From Herbidospora cretacea (GTDB lineage: Bacteria; Actinomycetota; Actinomycetes; Streptosporangiales; Streptosporangiaceae): a DNA stretch of 64,000 nt. How positions within the stretch are numbered: position 1 is the first letter of the stretch; each line of letters starts with the position of its first letter. The translations under genes and the position numbers were made by a program. The notes under the pieces are model-generated. The model saw only the letters and a program-made list of their open reading frames with translations. It searched no databases and was not told where the DNA came from. Of this stretch, positions 52,913 through 62,863 are shown piece after piece. The stretch lies in contig NZ_BBXG01000011.1 of NCBI RefSeq assembly GCF_001570605.1, positions 159,106 through 223,105 on the forward strand. Reading direction: 5' to 3'.

Positions 52913-54190
52913 ATGTCCGCTTCCCTGTGGCCCGCGCCCGTCGCGTCCGGTCCGGTGACCGCCACCGTGGCGCTGCCGGGTTCCAAGTCGGTGACCAACC
53001 GCGCCCTGCCGCTGGCCGCGCTGGCCGAGGGTCCCGGGCGGGTCCGTCTCGCGCTGCGCAGCCGCGACGCCGACCTGATGGCCGACGGCCTGCGGAAGCT
53101 CGGCGCCGGCATGACCAACGTCGGCACCGGCGCCTCCTCCGCCGACTGGGAGATGACGCCCGGCCCGATCACCGGCGGCGGCCATCTCGACTGCGGCTTG
53201 GCCGGGACCGTCATGCGCTTCCTGCCGCCGATCGCGGCGCTGGCCGACGGCGAGGTCTCCTTCGACGGCGACCCCCACGCCCGCAAGCGCCCGATGGGCC
53301 CCATCCTCGACGCGCTCCGCGCCCTGGGCGCCCACGTCGACGGCGACCGGCTCCCGTTCACGATCCGCGGTCCGATCACGGGCGGCGAGGTGACCGTCGA
53401 CGCGTCCGGTTCGTCGCAGTTCGTCTCCGGGCTGATGCTGGCGGCGGCCCGGTTCCCGAAGGGCGTAACGGTCCGCCACGTCGGCCCGCCGGTCCCCTCG
53501 ATGCCGCACATCGCGATGACCGTGCAGATGCTCCGCGCCCGGGGGGTCGAGGTCGACGACTCCGAGGCCTCGGTGTGGCGGGTGCTGCCCGGCCCGATCG
53601 CGGCCACCGACTTCACCGTCGAGCCCGACCTGTCCAACGCCGCGCCGTTCTTCGCCGCCGCGATGGTCACCGGCGGTTCGGTGACGATCCCCCACTGGCC
53701 GGCCGAGACCACCCAGCCGGGCGACCGGCTGCGCGAGCTCCTGTCCGGCATGGGCGCGCGGGTCGAGCTGACGGGCGAGGGGCTGACCGTCCGCGGCGGC
53801 TCGATCCACGGCGCCGACGTCGACCTGCGCGACGAGGCCGAGCTGACCCCGACGATCGTGGCGCTGGCCGCGCTGGCCGACTCGCCGACCCGCATCCGGG
53901 GCGTCGCGCACATCCGGGGCCACGAGACCGACCGCATCACCGCGCTGGCCACCGAGGTCAACCGCCTCGGCGGCGACGCCCGCGAGACCGACGACGGCCT
54001 GGAGATCTTCCCCAAGCCGTTGACCAGCGGTGTCTTCCACTCCTACGACGACCACCGGATGGCCACCGCCGGCGCCGTCATCGGCCTGGCCGTGCCGGGC
54101 GTCGAGGTGGAGAACATCGCCACGACCGCCAAGACGCTGCCCGAGTTCGCCTCGATGTGGGCGGCGATGCTGCGAGGAGACGCGTCCTGA
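52913..54190 (+). CDS. aroA: 3-phosphoshikimate 1-carboxyvinyltransferase (EPSP synthase)
   Basis: A 425-residue EPSP synthase of the shikimate pathway, joining PEP to shikimate 3-phosphate. Visible motifs: [31 protein letters not shown] with the PEP loop, [26 protein letters not shown] and [24 protein letters not shown]. The length is normal. Its TGA overlaps the apparent CTG start of rsgA, so the two are probably coupled. Confidence 0.95.
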   Translation: MSASLWPAPVASGPVTATVALPGSKSVTNRALPLAALAEGPGRVRLALRSRDADLMADGLRKLGAGMTNVGTGASSADWEMTPGPITGGGHLDCGLAGTVMRFLPPIAALADGEVSFDGDPHARKRPMGPILDALRALGAHVDGDRLPFTIRGPITGGEVTVDASGSSQFVSGLMLAAARFPKGVTVRHVGPPVPSMPHIAMTVQMLRARGVEVDDSEASVWRVLPGPIAATDFTVEPDLSNAAPFFAAAMVTGGSVTIPHWPAETTQPGDRLRELLSGMGARVELTGEGLTVRGGSIHGADVDLRDEAELTPTIVALAALADSPTRIRGVAHIRGHETDRITALATEVNRLGGDARETDDGLEIFPKPLTSGVFHSYDDHRMATAGAVIGLAVPGVEVENIATTAKTLPEFASMWAAMLRGDAS

Positions 54191-55194
54191 GAAGGCGCGA
54201 ATACGACGAAGACGACGTCAGGGTCCGGCCGGGCAAGGGGTCCCGGCCGCGCACCCGGCTCCGGCCTGCCCACGAACAGGCGGTGCCGGGGTTCGTCGTC
54301 GCCGTCGACCGGGGCCGGTATACGGTCCTGACCGGGCGCGGCATCCACGAGAGCGGCCCGTCGACGGTGATCACCGCGATGAAGGCCCGCGAGCTCGGCC
54401 GCAAGGGCATCGTGGTCGGCGACGAGGTCGCGCTCGTCGGCGACACCTCGGGCAAGCCCGACTCGCTGGCCCGGATCGTCCGCCGCGAGGAGCGCCGCTC
54501 GATGCTGCGGCGCAGCGCCGAGGACTACGACGAGGTCGAGCGCCCGGTCGTGGCCAACGCCGACCAGCTCGTCATCGTCACCGCGCTGGCCGACCCCCCG
54601 CCCCGGCCGCGCATGATCGACCGGCTGCTGGTGGCGGCGTTCGACGCCGACATCGACCCGCTGCTCTGCCTGACCAAGGCCGACCTGGCCGCGCCCGACG
54701 AGCTCATCTCGCTCTACGAACCGCTCGGCGTCGACCACATCGTGGTCCAGCGGGGCGGCGAACTGTCCGAGCTGCGCAGCCGTCTCACCGGCCGGGTGAG
54801 CGTGCTGGTCGGCCACTCGGGTGTGGGCAAGTCGACGCTGGTCAACGCGCTGGTGCCGACCGCCGACCGGGCGGTCTCCCACGTCAACGCAGTCACCGGC
54901 CGCGGCCGCCACACCTCTACTTCCGCCGTCGCGCTGGAGCTGCCCGAGGGCGGCTGGATCATCGACACCCCGGGCGTGCGCAGCTTCGGGCTCGGCCACG
55001 TCGAGATCGACAACGTGCTGGTCGCGTTCCCCGACTTCAACGAGGCCGCTGTCGACTGCCCGAAGGGCTGCAACCACCTCGGCAACGACTGCGCCCTCGA
55101 CCGTTTCGTGGCCGAGGGCCACGGCGACCCCGCCCGGCTCAGGTCACTGCGCCGGCTGCTGACCAGCCGCGAGGGCAGCCCCGACGACGACTAG
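54187..55194 (+). CDS. rsgA: Ribosome small-subunit GTPase RsgA, apparent CTG start
   Basis: A 335-residue circularly permuted GTPase that releases maturation factors from the 30S subunit. An OB-fold N-domain (about 30-105) is followed by the G4 motif LTKAD, the P-loop [14 protein letters not shown] and DTPGV, and a C-terminal zinc knuckle [15 protein letters not shown]. No ATG, GTG or TTG lies between the aroA end and residue 60. The CTG at 54187 overlaps the aroA stop, has GAGGAG nine bases upstream and gives the family N-terminus [15 protein letters not shown], so I take CTG as the start. The stop shares CTAG with the next gene. Confidence 0.9.
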   Translation: MRRREYDEDDVRVRPGKGSRPRTRLRPAHEQAVPGFVVAVDRGRYTVLTGRGIHESGPSTVITAMKARELGRKGIVVGDEVALVGDTSGKPDSLARIVRREERRSMLRRSAEDYDEVERPVVANADQLVIVTALADPPPRPRMIDRLLVAAFDADIDPLLCLTKADLAAPDELISLYEPLGVDHIVVQRGGELSELRSRLTGRVSVLVGHSGVGKSTLVNALVPTADRAVSHVNAVTGRGRHTSTSAVALELPEGGWIIDTPGVRSFGLGHVEIDNVLVAFPDFNEAAVDCPKGCNHLGNDCALDRFVAEGHGDPARLRSLRRLLTSREGSPDDD

Positions 55195-55655
55195 CGGTTC
55201 GGCCGCAGCGTCCACTCGACGGTGACCTCCGCGACCGTGACGTCCTCGGCGTTGCGCACCGTCACCTCGACGACGAACTCGGGCCGCCGGCCCTCGGACA
55301 GTTCCGCCAGCACCGCCGTGCGCTCGGCCCGCACCACCGCTTCGGCGGTCAGGTCGCCGAGAGCCAGTTTCTTGTACGCCACCCGCCCCACCGTCGCCAG
55401 CGGCGTCGCCCGGTCGAGGGTGTCGCCGAACAGCGAGAGCATGGCCGCCCCCGAGGCCGACTCGGCCAGGGAGAACACCACTCCGGCATGGGGACCGCCG
55501 ACGTGGTTGTGCAGGTCGGGACGGTCGGCGAGACGGGCGACAGCCGTACCGGAATCGACGGAGTCGAAAGACACGCCGAGGGTGCGCGCGAAGGGAACGC
55601 TCTGCAGGAACAGGGCCCCCGTGTCGAAAGTGGTCATGGACGGCATGTTACTCAT
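55191..55655 (-). CDS. DUF4442/PaaI-type hotdog thioesterase
   Basis: A 154-residue hotdog-fold protein. HNHVGGPHAGVVFSLAESASGAAM is the PaaI/DUF4442-type active-site helix region, and PEFVVEVTVRNAEDVTVAEV forms the last strands. It may hydrolyse acyl-CoA or act as a lipid-binding relative. Start candidates are ATG 55655, 55646 and 55637; none has a clear ribosome site. The convergent overlap with rsgA is the CTAG palindrome. Confidence 0.75.
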   Translation of the reverse strand: MSNMPSMTTFDTGALFLQSVPFARTLGVSFDSVDSGTAVARLADRPDLHNHVGGPHAGVVFSLAESASGAAMLSLFGDTLDRATPLATVGRVAYKKLALGDLTAEAVVRAERTAVLAELSEGRRPEFVVEVTVRNAEDVTVAEVTVEWTLRPNR

Positions 55656-55719
55656 TGGTAGGATCTGGAGCGGTCCCGGGTCTGATGAAAACGCGCGCAA
55701 TACCGCTAGCGTGTGATCT

Positions 55720-56499
55720 GTGACGGCTTACAACGATGATCTGCGACTCGCGCACGTGATGGCCGACGCGGCCGACGACATCACGATGCGCCGCTTCAAG
55801 GCCGTGGATCTCAAGGTCGATACCAAGCCCGACCTGACCCCGGTCAGCGACGCCGACCGGGCGGTCGAGGAGGCGATCAGGGGCACCCTGCGCCGGGCTC
55901 GCCCCCGTGATGCCGTCATCGGCGAGGAGTTCGGCAAAACGGGCTACGGCATGCGTTCCTGGATCATCGACCCCATCGACGGGACCAAGAACTTCGTGCG
56001 TGGCGTGCCCGTCTGGGCGACCCTGATCGCGCTCATGGAAGAAGGCCAGGTCGTCGTCGGCTGCGTCTCCGCGCCGGCGCTCCAGCGGCGCTGGTGGGCC
56101 GCCCGCGACGGCGGCGCCTTCAGCGGTCGCAGCCTGACCAAGGCCACCCGGTGCCGGGTGTCGTCGGTGGCCAAACTGGAGGACGCCTCCTTCTCCTACT
56201 CCAGCCTGGGCGGCTGGGAGAAGGAGGAGAAGCTCGACAACATCCTCGACCTGACGCGCAGTGTGTGGCGGACGCGGGCCTACGGCGACTTCTGGTCCCA
56301 CATGATGGTGGCCGAGGGTGCGGTGGACGTCTCGGCCGAACCGGAACTGTCGCCCTGGGACATGGCCGCGCTCACCGTGATCGTGGAAGAGGCCGGCGGC
56401 ACGTGCACCGGCGTGGACGGCAACCCGCCGCTGGAGAGCGGGAGCCTGGTGTGCTCGAACGGGCTTCTGCACACCAATGTGCTGAAAAAGCTCGCTTAA
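55720..56499 (+). CDS. hisN: Inositol-monophosphatase-family phosphatase, likely histidinol-phosphatase
   Basis: A 259-residue Mg-dependent phosphatase. AVIGEEFG, the metal-binding WIIDPIDGTKNFVRGVPVWAT and the C-terminal SPWDMAALTVIVEEAGG are the three family motifs. It is closest by eye to actinobacterial HisN, which dephosphorylates histidinol phosphate; inositol phosphate cannot be excluded. TAGCGT lies seven bases before the GTG at 55720, so a leaderless transcript is likely. Confidence 0.85.
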   Translation: MTAYNDDLRLAHVMADAADDITMRRFKAVDLKVDTKPDLTPVSDADRAVEEAIRGTLRRARPRDAVIGEEFGKTGYGMRSWIIDPIDGTKNFVRGVPVWATLIALMEEGQVVVGCVSAPALQRRWWAARDGGAFSGRSLTKATRCRVSSVAKLEDASFSYSSLGGWEKEEKLDNILDLTRSVWRTRAYGDFWSHMMVAEGAVDVSAEPELSPWDMAALTVIVEEAGGTCTGVDGNPPLESGSLVCSNGLLHTNVLKKLA

Positions 56500-56810
56500 T
56501 AGACTTTTCCGGAGAAAAGGTCAGCCCACAACTGCTCGGCCCGCATGGCGACCATCCGTTCGGTCTCCTCGATCAGATGCGTCTGCAATGTCGTACGGCG
56601 AATGAAGTACTGACCCGCCGCCCCGACGAATTCGTAGACCACCCCCCGGCACGAGCACGAGTGGGCCCTGACCCGCTCGCGGTCCGTCCACCGCGCGCCT
56701 GGTCGCCAGGTCAGCGGCCTGGCGTCCGGATCGGGATGGCTCGGCACGTGCGGGCCGTGATAGGTGGTCATGACCTTTCCACGTGAGACTGTCTTGGTGG
56801 AGGCGTCCAT
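56496..56810 (-). CDS. Hypothetical protein beside an XRE regulator
   Basis: A 104-residue protein with HSCSCRGVVYEFVGAAGQYFIRR as its best-conserved-looking stretch and an N-terminal Pro/His-rich part. I do not recognise a family. It is divergent from the XRE regulator gene, an arrangement in which actinomycetes often place a small partner protein. ATG 56810 has GAGG at a good distance; ATG 56771 is an alternative. The gene overlaps the hisN stop by four bases. Confidence 0.6.
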   Translation of the reverse strand: MDASTKTVSRGKVMTTYHGPHVPSHPDPDARPLTWRPGARWTDRERVRAHSCSCRGVVYEFVGAAGQYFIRRTTLQTHLIEETERMVAMRAEQLWADLFSGKVY

Positions 56811-56925
56811 GTCGTGATCCTCACGACCGGAGCCGATCCCGTGGAATACACCACCACCATCAGAAATCCCGATATTCGTCAGGCGAATTCCAGCGTGACG
56901 CCGGGAATGGGCGTAACTTACCGTC

Positions 56926-58182
56926 ATGGGTCATGACGGAAACGGTCTGCCGCCGGACTTCTGGGCCCGGCCGCCGGTCGCCCATGCGCTCGCCGAATGT
57001 GACATGGCGACGATCCTCGATCAGGTCCGATCCGTGCGCGGATGGACGCAGGGCCAGCTCGCCGAGCACCTCGGATACTCCCAGAGCTGGGTGTCCAAGG
57101 TGCTGCGGGGACGCCAGTCGCTCACCGTCGACCAGATCCGCGACCTCGCGCGTCAGGTCGGCATCCCGCAGTACTTACTCCGCATCGGCGACTCGGGGGG
57201 TGAGGACCCCACGAAACGCCGCGACTTCAGCAAGATAGCCTTCCTCGCCGCGATGCCCGTGGCGCCGTCCATCTCCTACCGGTCGGCCGACGAGACGACG
57301 GCGAGCTCCCTCGCCGCGATCACCGGCGCCCAGCGCAGGCTGGAGGCCGAGACCCCGGCCCGCGAACTCGCCCGGGGCGCGGTCGCCCACGTCGAGCTCA
57401 CCAAAAGGGCCCTCGCCCGGTCGGCGGAGACGCCGTTCGCGGTGGAGGTCTGCCCGACCGTCAGCGAGGCCGCCGGGTTCGCCGCCTGGTTGCACGCCGA
57501 CATGCAGGACATCGGCACCGCCCGGATGTTCTACCGGTTCGCGGTCGACTCGGCCCGGCGGGCCGAACATCCGCTGCTGGAGGCCTACATGCTGGGCAGC
57601 CTGGCCGCCTTCGAGATCGACCACGACGACCCGGTCCTCGGGCTGTCGATGATCTCCCAGGCCAGGGCGCAGGCCGGGAGCAATCCCCCGGCCACCGCGC
57701 GGGCGTGGCTGGCCTGCATCGAGGCGCTCGGCCACGCCGGCAAGCGCGATGTCATGGCCGCGCTCAACTGCCTGCGCGAGGCGGAGATCGCCGTCGCCCA
57801 GAGCGAACGCCAGAAAGCCCCGCCGTGGCCGTGGGTCTTCCCCTTCGACCCCGGCAAGCTGGCCGGATATCGCGCGCTGGTGATGGTCCGCCTGGGCCGT
57901 CCCCACGACGCGGTGTCGGCCTTCGCCGAATCCCTCATCTCCGTACGCCCCGCCGCCAAACAGCAGGCGCTGCTGATGCTGGAGGTCGCCACCGCCCGCC
58001 GGATGGCCGGCGAGGTCGACGAGGCCTTCTCCCTGGCGGGTGAGGCGCTCAAGGCGGGGGTCGTCTATTCGTCCGAACGGGTCCTCCACCGGGTCAGGCG
58101 GTTCCGCCGCGACTACGAGGGCCCGCCGTCTCTGCTGGTCCGCGACTTCGACGACCGGCTGCGCGCGACCAGCTCCTTCTAG
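56926..58182 (+). CDS. XRE-family regulator with TPR-like C-terminal region
   Basis: A 418-residue protein. The XRE helix-turn-helix covers about residues 25-85 (VRGWTQGQLAEHLGYSQSWVSKVLRGRQ). The remaining 330 residues are alpha-helical and TPR-like, as in actinomycete transcription factors of the BldD-independent, TPR-bearing class. The ligand or partner is unknown. It starts with ATG at 56926 and ends at a clear terminator. Confidence 0.82.
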   Translation: MGHDGNGLPPDFWARPPVAHALAECDMATILDQVRSVRGWTQGQLAEHLGYSQSWVSKVLRGRQSLTVDQIRDLARQVGIPQYLLRIGDSGGEDPTKRRDFSKIAFLAAMPVAPSISYRSADETTASSLAAITGAQRRLEAETPARELARGAVAHVELTKRALARSAETPFAVEVCPTVSEAAGFAAWLHADMQDIGTARMFYRFAVDSARRAEHPLLEAYMLGSLAAFEIDHDDPVLGLSMISQARAQAGSNPPATARAWLACIEALGHAGKRDVMAALNCLREAEIAVAQSERQKAPPWPWVFPFDPGKLAGYRALVMVRLGRPHDAVSAFAESLISVRPAAKQQALLMLEVATARRMAGEVDEAFSLAGEALKAGVVYSSERVLHRVRRFRRDYEGPPSLLVRDFDDRLRATSSF

Positions 58183-58195
58183 ATCGGTCCAGAGA

Positions 58196-58219
58196 ACCCC
58201 GCTCCACCTGGAGCGGGGT
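58196..58219 (+). terminator. Terminator after the XRE regulator
   Basis: ACCCCGCTCC and GGAGCGGGGT form a 10-bp stem around ACCT, followed by CCTTTGG. Confidence 0.8.
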
Positions 58220-58293
58220 CCTTTGGTGAACGCCGAAACTAGCCTGTGACCTGGCCGTTATCTTCTGAGACCTACACGAAGGGGACCAGACCC

Positions 58294-58337
58294 GTTCATT
58301 CTTCGTTCACCTTCGTCCAGTCATCAGGTCACCTTCG
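58294..58337 (+). promoter_or_regulatory. PHO boxes of pstS
   Basis: Four consecutive 11-base units: GTTCATTCTTC, GTTCACCTTCG, TCCAGTCATCA and GGTCACCTTCG. Units 1, 2 and 4 match the PhoP direct-repeat consensus of Streptomyces (G-T/G-TCA-YYYR-SS); unit 3 is degenerate. They lie 48-91 bases before pstS. Confidence 0.8.
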
Positions 58338-58384
58338 GTCCCTAGCCTCCCGGTTGTTGAAGAAACAATCAGGAGGATTCAGCC

Positions 58385-59500
58385 GTGAAGTATGCAGGCC
58401 GGCTCGCCGTAGCCGCCATCGCCGGCGTGCTGTCGCTCGCCGCGTGTGGGACCGACAACAACACCGGCGCCAGCGAGACCACCGCTCCGGCGGCTGGCGC
58501 CGCTGCTCCCGCCGCCTCGGGTGACGCCACCCTCAGCGGCACGATCAACGCCGCCGGCTCCTCGGCTCAGGCCAACGCCATCGACGAGTGGAAGAAGGCG
58601 TTCCAGAGCGCCAACTCCGGTGTGAGCATCAACTACCAGCCGAGCGGCTCGGGCGCCGGCGTGCAGGCGTTCATCGCCGGCACCGTCGCGTTCGCCGGTT
58701 CCGACTCCGCGCTCAAGGAAGACGAGCCGGCCCAGGCCGACGCTCGCTGCGCCACCGGCAAGGCCATCAACCTGCCCATGGTCGTCGGCCCGGTCGCCGT
58801 GGTCTACAACCTCCCGGGTGTCGACGGCCTGCAGCTCTCGCCGAAGACCATCGGCGGCATCTTCAACAGCACCATCACCAAGTGGGACGACGCCGCGATC
58901 AAGGCCGACAACCCCGACGCGCAGCTGCCCTCGACCGACATCCAGGCGTTCCACCGCTCGGACGAGTCGGGCACCAGCGACAACTTCACCAAGTTCCTGA
59001 AGGCCACCGCCGAGTGGCCCTACGAGCCCGGCAAGGCGTGGCCTGCCGAGGCCAAGGGCCAGGGCGCCAAGGGCTCCGACCAGATCGCCGCCTCGGTCAA
59101 GTCGACCGAGGGCGCCATCTCCTACGTCGAGCTCTCCTACGCCGAGAACTCGGGCCTGCAGAAGTCCAAGGTCGCCAACGGCTCGGGTGAGTTCGTCGAG
59201 CTGACCCCGGAGAGCGCCGGCAAGACCGTCGAGGCCGCCACCGTCGAGGGCACCGGCAACGACCTCAAGCTGAAGATCGACTACGCCACCTCGGCCGCGG
59301 GCGCCTACCCGATCGTCCTGGTGACCTACGAGATCACCTGCGAGAAGGGCCTCTCCGCCGAGGAGCTCCCCCTCGTCAAGGGCTTCCTCACCTACACCGC
59401 CTCGGACGAGGGCCAGCAGGTGCTGACCGACCTCGGCTACGCGCCGCTGCCGGCCAGCCTGGTCACCAAGGTCCGCACTGCGGTTGAGGCCATCGCCTAA
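58385..59500 (+). CDS. pstS: Phosphate-binding lipoprotein PstS
   Basis: A 371-residue high-affinity phosphate receptor. The signal ends in the lipobox SLAACG, so it is anchored to the outer face of the membrane; an Ala-rich linker follows. INAAGSSAQ, SGSGAGVQAF, FAGSDSAL and HRSDESGTSDNF are the phosphate-binding loops of the family. GTG at 58385 follows AGGAGG. First gene of pstSCAB and under PHO boxes, hence induced on phosphate starvation. Confidence 0.96.
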   Translation: MKYAGRLAVAAIAGVLSLAACGTDNNTGASETTAPAAGAAAPAASGDATLSGTINAAGSSAQANAIDEWKKAFQSANSGVSINYQPSGSGAGVQAFIAGTVAFAGSDSALKEDEPAQADARCATGKAINLPMVVGPVAVVYNLPGVDGLQLSPKTIGGIFNSTITKWDDAAIKADNPDAQLPSTDIQAFHRSDESGTSDNFTKFLKATAEWPYEPGKAWPAEAKGQGAKGSDQIAASVKSTEGAISYVELSYAENSGLQKSKVANGSGEFVELTPESAGKTVEAATVEGTGNDLKLKIDYATSAAGAYPIVLVTYEITCEKGLSAEELPLVKGFLTYTASDEGQQVLTDLGYAPLPASLVTKVRTAVEAIA

Positions 59501-59503
59501 CCA

Positions 59504-60487
59504 ATGGCGACCTCGACGCAAACGCGCGAAGGCGGGTCGGCTCCCCAGAGCCGGTCCGCCTTCCGGCGCAGCAGGGGCGACGGCCCCTTCCGTTACGCAT
59601 CGACCGGTGCGGGTGTCCTGCTCCTCGTGATCATGGCGGCCATCGCGGTCTTCCTGATCGCGCGGGCCATCCCCGCACTCCAGGCGAACACCGCGTCGTT
59701 CCTCACCGAGAAGACGTGGAACGCCAACGCCTCAGAGCCGAAGTTCGGCATCGGCGCGCTCGCGTTCGGCACGGTCGTCAGCTCCTTCCTGGCGCTGATG
59801 ATCGCCACGCCGATCGCGATCGGGGTCGCCCTGTTCATCTCCCACTACGCCCCGCGCCGGCTGGCCTCCGCCCTCGGCTACGTCATCGACCTGCTGGCGG
59901 CGGTCCCCTCGGTCGTGTACGGCCTGTGGGGCATCATCTTCCTGGTCCCGTTCATGCGCGGGCCCTCGCAGTTCCTGAACGACTACTTCGGCTGGATCCC
60001 GATCTTCGGCGGCGACCAGGTGGTCGGCAAGTCGATGCTCGTCGGCTCGCTCGTGCTGGCCATCATGATCCTTCCGATCATCGCCGCCATCTCCCGGGAG
60101 GTCTTCCTCCAGGCCCCCAAGCTCCAGGAGGAGGCCGCTCTCGCGCTCGGCGCGACCCGGTGGGAGATGATCCGGATGAGCGTGCTGCCGTTCGGGCGTC
60201 CCGGCGTCATCAGCGCCGCCATGCTCGGCCTCGGCCGGGCCATGGGTGAGACCATCGCGGTCGCGCTGATCTTCCCCGCCACCTTCACGATCAGCTTCGA
60301 GATCCTCAGCGCCAACGGCAACAGCATCGCGGCCAACATCGCCAACGGCTTCGGCGAGGCCAACGACATCGGCCGTGGCGCGCTGATCGCCTCCGGTCTG
60401 GTGCTGTTCATCATCACCCTGCTGGTGAACATGGCCGCCCGCTGGGTCATCTCCCGCCGCAAGGAATACGCGAGGGTCGCCGCGTGA
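59504..60487 (+). CDS. pstC: Phosphate ABC transporter permease PstC
   Basis: A 327-residue inner membrane protein with six predicted helices. The first is GVLLLVIMAAIAVFLIARAI. The cytoplasmic coupling segment EEAALALGATRWEMIRMSVLPFG is the EAA loop that contacts PstB. It starts three bases after pstS and overlaps pstA as GTGA. Confidence 0.95.
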   Translation: MATSTQTREGGSAPQSRSAFRRSRGDGPFRYASTGAGVLLLVIMAAIAVFLIARAIPALQANTASFLTEKTWNANASEPKFGIGALAFGTVVSSFLALMIATPIAIGVALFISHYAPRRLASALGYVIDLLAAVPSVVYGLWGIIFLVPFMRGPSQFLNDYFGWIPIFGGDQVVGKSMLVGSLVLAIMILPIIAAISREVFLQAPKLQEEAALALGATRWEMIRMSVLPFGRPGVISAAMLGLGRAMGETIAVALIFPATFTISFEILSANGNSIAANIANGFGEANDIGRGALIASGLVLFIITLLVNMAARWVISRRKEYARVAA

Positions 60488-61371
60488 GTGCCGTCACCCC
60501 AGAAATCCAGCGAATCTCGGGCATGCGCCGGTTCAAGGACAAGGGCGTCCAGTTCCTCGTCTACCTGGCGTTCGCCATCGCGGTCGTCCCGCTCGTCTCG
60601 GTCCTGTGGCTGGTCGTCTCCAACGGCCTGGCCCGCTTCGACATGGAGTTCCTGACCCACTCGATGCGCAACATCGGGGCCAGAGACGCGGGCGGCGGCG
60701 CCTACCACGCCATCATCGGCACCCTGGAGCAGGTCGCGCTGGCCTCGCTCATCTCGGTGCCGATCGGTCTTTTCACCGCCATCTACCTGGTCGAATACGG
60801 CAACAACGGGCGTCTCAAGCGCTACATCAGCTTCTTCGTGGACATCATGACCGGTGTCCCTTCCGTCGTTTCCGGCCTGTTCGTGCTCGCCTTCTGGATC
60901 CTCATCCTGGGCATGCCGTTCTCCGGCTGGGCCGGCGCGATGGCGCTGTCGATCCTGATGCTGCCGACGGTCGTCCGGGCCGCCGAGGAGATGCTGCTGC
61001 TGGTCCCCAACGACCTGCGCGAGGCCTCCTACGCCCTGGGCGTGCCCAAGTGGCGCACCATCGCCAAGGTCGTGCTGCCCACCGCCTTCACCGGCATCGT
61101 GACCGGCGTCATGCTGGCCGTCGCCCGTGTCGCCGGTGAGACGGCACCGCTGCTGCTGACCGTCTTCTTCACCGACTCCATCAACAACGACCCGTTCAAC
61201 GGGCCGCAGATGGGTCTTCCCCTGTACGTGTTCGACCAGGCCGCCCGGCCGAACGACACCGCGATCGACCGCGCCTGGGCCGGCGCGCTCACCCTGATCG
61301 TGATCATCATGCTGCTCAACCTGGCCGCGCGCCTCATCACCTACTGGCGCTCGCCCGCGAGGAAGAGGTAA
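60484..61371 (+). CDS. pstA: Phosphate ABC transporter permease PstA
   Basis: A 295-residue permease that pairs with PstC. Six helices are predicted, and the EAA-type loop is [40 protein letters not shown] and the [13 protein letters not shown] segment are typical of the family. The GTG at 60484 overlaps the pstC stop. Confidence 0.95.
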   Translation: MSAVTPEIQRISGMRRFKDKGVQFLVYLAFAIAVVPLVSVLWLVVSNGLARFDMEFLTHSMRNIGARDAGGGAYHAIIGTLEQVALASLISVPIGLFTAIYLVEYGNNGRLKRYISFFVDIMTGVPSVVSGLFVLAFWILILGMPFSGWAGAMALSILMLPTVVRAAEEMLLLVPNDLREASYALGVPKWRTIAKVVLPTAFTGIVTGVMLAVARVAGETAPLLLTVFFTDSINNDPFNGPQMGLPLYVFDQAARPNDTAIDRAWAGALTLIVIIMLLNLAARLITYWRSPARKR

Positions 61372-61376
61372 TAGCC

Positions 61377-62153
61377 ATGGCCAAACAGATCGAGGTCACC
61401 GACGTCGACGCCTACTACGGTAGCCACAAGGCCATCGAGGGCATCAACATGACCATCGACGCCCGAGCGGTGACGGCCTTCATCGGCCCGTCCGGCTGTG
61501 GCAAGTCGACCTTCCTGCGCACCCTCAACCGCATGCACGAGGTCATCCCCGGCGCCCGCGTCGAGGGCAAGATCCGCATGGAGGAGCAGGACCTCTACGG
61601 CTCCGACGTCGACCCGGTGTCGGTCCGCCGCACCATCGGCATGGTGTTCCAGCGCCCCAACCCGTTCCCCACGATGTCGATCTACGACAACGTGGCCGCA
61701 GGCCTGCGCCTGAACCACCGCTACTCCAAGAGCGAGCTCGACGGCATCGTCGAGGACTCCCTCAAGGGCGCCAACCTGTGGAACGAGGTCAAGGACCGCC
61801 TGCCCAGGCCGGGCGCGGGCCTGTCGGGCGGACAGCAGCAGCGTCTGTGCATCGCCCGCGCGATCGCGGTCAAGCCCCAGGTCCTGCTGATGGACGAGCC
61901 CTGCTCGGCGCTCGACCCCATCTCGACGCTGGCGATCGAGGACCTGATCTCCAAGCTCAAGCAGGAGTTCACGATCGTCATCGTCACCCACAACATGCAG
62001 CAGGCCGCCCGCGTGAGCGACAAGACGGCCTTCTTCAACCTGGCCGCCCAGGGCCAGCCGGGCAAGCTGATCGAGATGGACGAGACCACCAAGATCTTCA
62101 CCAGCCCGACGCAGAAGGCGACCGAAGACTACATCACCGGGCGTTTCGGCTGA
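61377..62153 (+). CDS. pstB: Phosphate ABC transporter ATPase PstB
   Basis: A 258-residue ABC ATPase that powers phosphate import. Walker [17 protein letters not shown], signature [16 protein letters not shown] and Walker [14 protein letters not shown] are intact, and the H-loop is in VTHNMQQA. It is the last transporter gene; phoU is not next to it, and a response-regulator gene follows 23 bases later. Confidence 0.96.
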   Translation: MAKQIEVTDVDAYYGSHKAIEGINMTIDARAVTAFIGPSGCGKSTFLRTLNRMHEVIPGARVEGKIRMEEQDLYGSDVDPVSVRRTIGMVFQRPNPFPTMSIYDNVAAGLRLNHRYSKSELDGIVEDSLKGANLWNEVKDRLPRPGAGLSGGQQQRLCIARAIAVKPQVLLMDEPCSALDPISTLAIEDLISKLKQEFTIVIVTHNMQQAARVSDKTAFFNLAAQGQPGKLIEMDETTKIFTSPTQKATEDYITGRFG

Positions 62154-62176
62154 TCCGACACATTGGGGAGGACCGG

Positions 62177-62863
62177 GTGGACGGGGATACTCGATCCGCA
62201 CCGATGCTGTTGGTCGCCGACCCCGACAGCACCCTGGTCGACAACCTGACACACGAACTCGAATCCGAGGGGATCGACGTCACCGGTGTGTTCGACGGCG
62301 CCCAGGCGCTGCTCCAGGCTGGAGCACTGCGCCCGGACGCCGTCCTCATCAGCGCGTCGCTGCCCATCATCGGGCCGGTCGACTTCGTCCGGGCGGTACG
62401 CCTGGCACGAGCCGTCCCGGTCCTGCTGGGCGTGGGTGAGGGGTTCGCGGAGCAGGCCATGGAGGCGCTCGCGGCCGGAGCGACGGCATGCGTCGCCCGG
62501 CCGTACCGCGTCCCCGAGCTGCTCCCGCTCGTCCACGCGGCGTTCCGCCGGCAGGGCATCCAGCGGACCGTCCTGACCATCGGCGACGTCGCCCTCGACG
62601 TCACGGCCTACCAGGTGAAGGTGGGCGGCCGCGTCGTCCACCTGCCCCTGCGCGAGTTCGAGCTGCTGCACTACCTCATGCGCAACGCCGACCGCACCGT
62701 GACCCGCGAGCAGATCATGCGGCACGTCTGGCACTCCTCGGACGCGATGTCCACCAACACCATCGCCGTCCACGTGAAACGCCTACGCGCCCGCCTCGGC
62801 GACGAGGACGACAAGCTCATCCAGACCGTGAGGGGGGTCGGCTACCGCCTGGTCACCCCCTAG
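62177..62863 (+). CDS. Winged-helix response regulator with degenerate receiver domain
   Basis: A 228-residue OmpR-type regulator. The receiver (about residues 10-125) is atypical: the phospho-acceptor Asp at the end of strand 3 is Ser (AVLISASLP), and the conserved Lys of strand 5 is replaced in ARPYRV. The C-terminal winged helix is intact (LPLREFELLHYLMRNADRTVTREQIMRHVW and TNTIAVHVKRLRARLG, ending VRGVGYRLV). It probably acts without phosphorylation. No histidine kinase is adjacent. GGGGAGGA precedes the GTG at 62177, and its position after pstB suggests a link to phosphate control. Confidence 0.88.
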   Translation: MDGDTRSAPMLLVADPDSTLVDNLTHELESEGIDVTGVFDGAQALLQAGALRPDAVLISASLPIIGPVDFVRAVRLARAVPVLLGVGEGFAEQAMEALAAGATACVARPYRVPELLPLVHAAFRRQGIQRTVLTIGDVALDVTAYQVKVGGRVVHLPLREFELLHYLMRNADRTVTREQIMRHVWHSSDAMSTNTIAVHVKRLRARLGDEDDKLIQTVRGVGYRLVTP

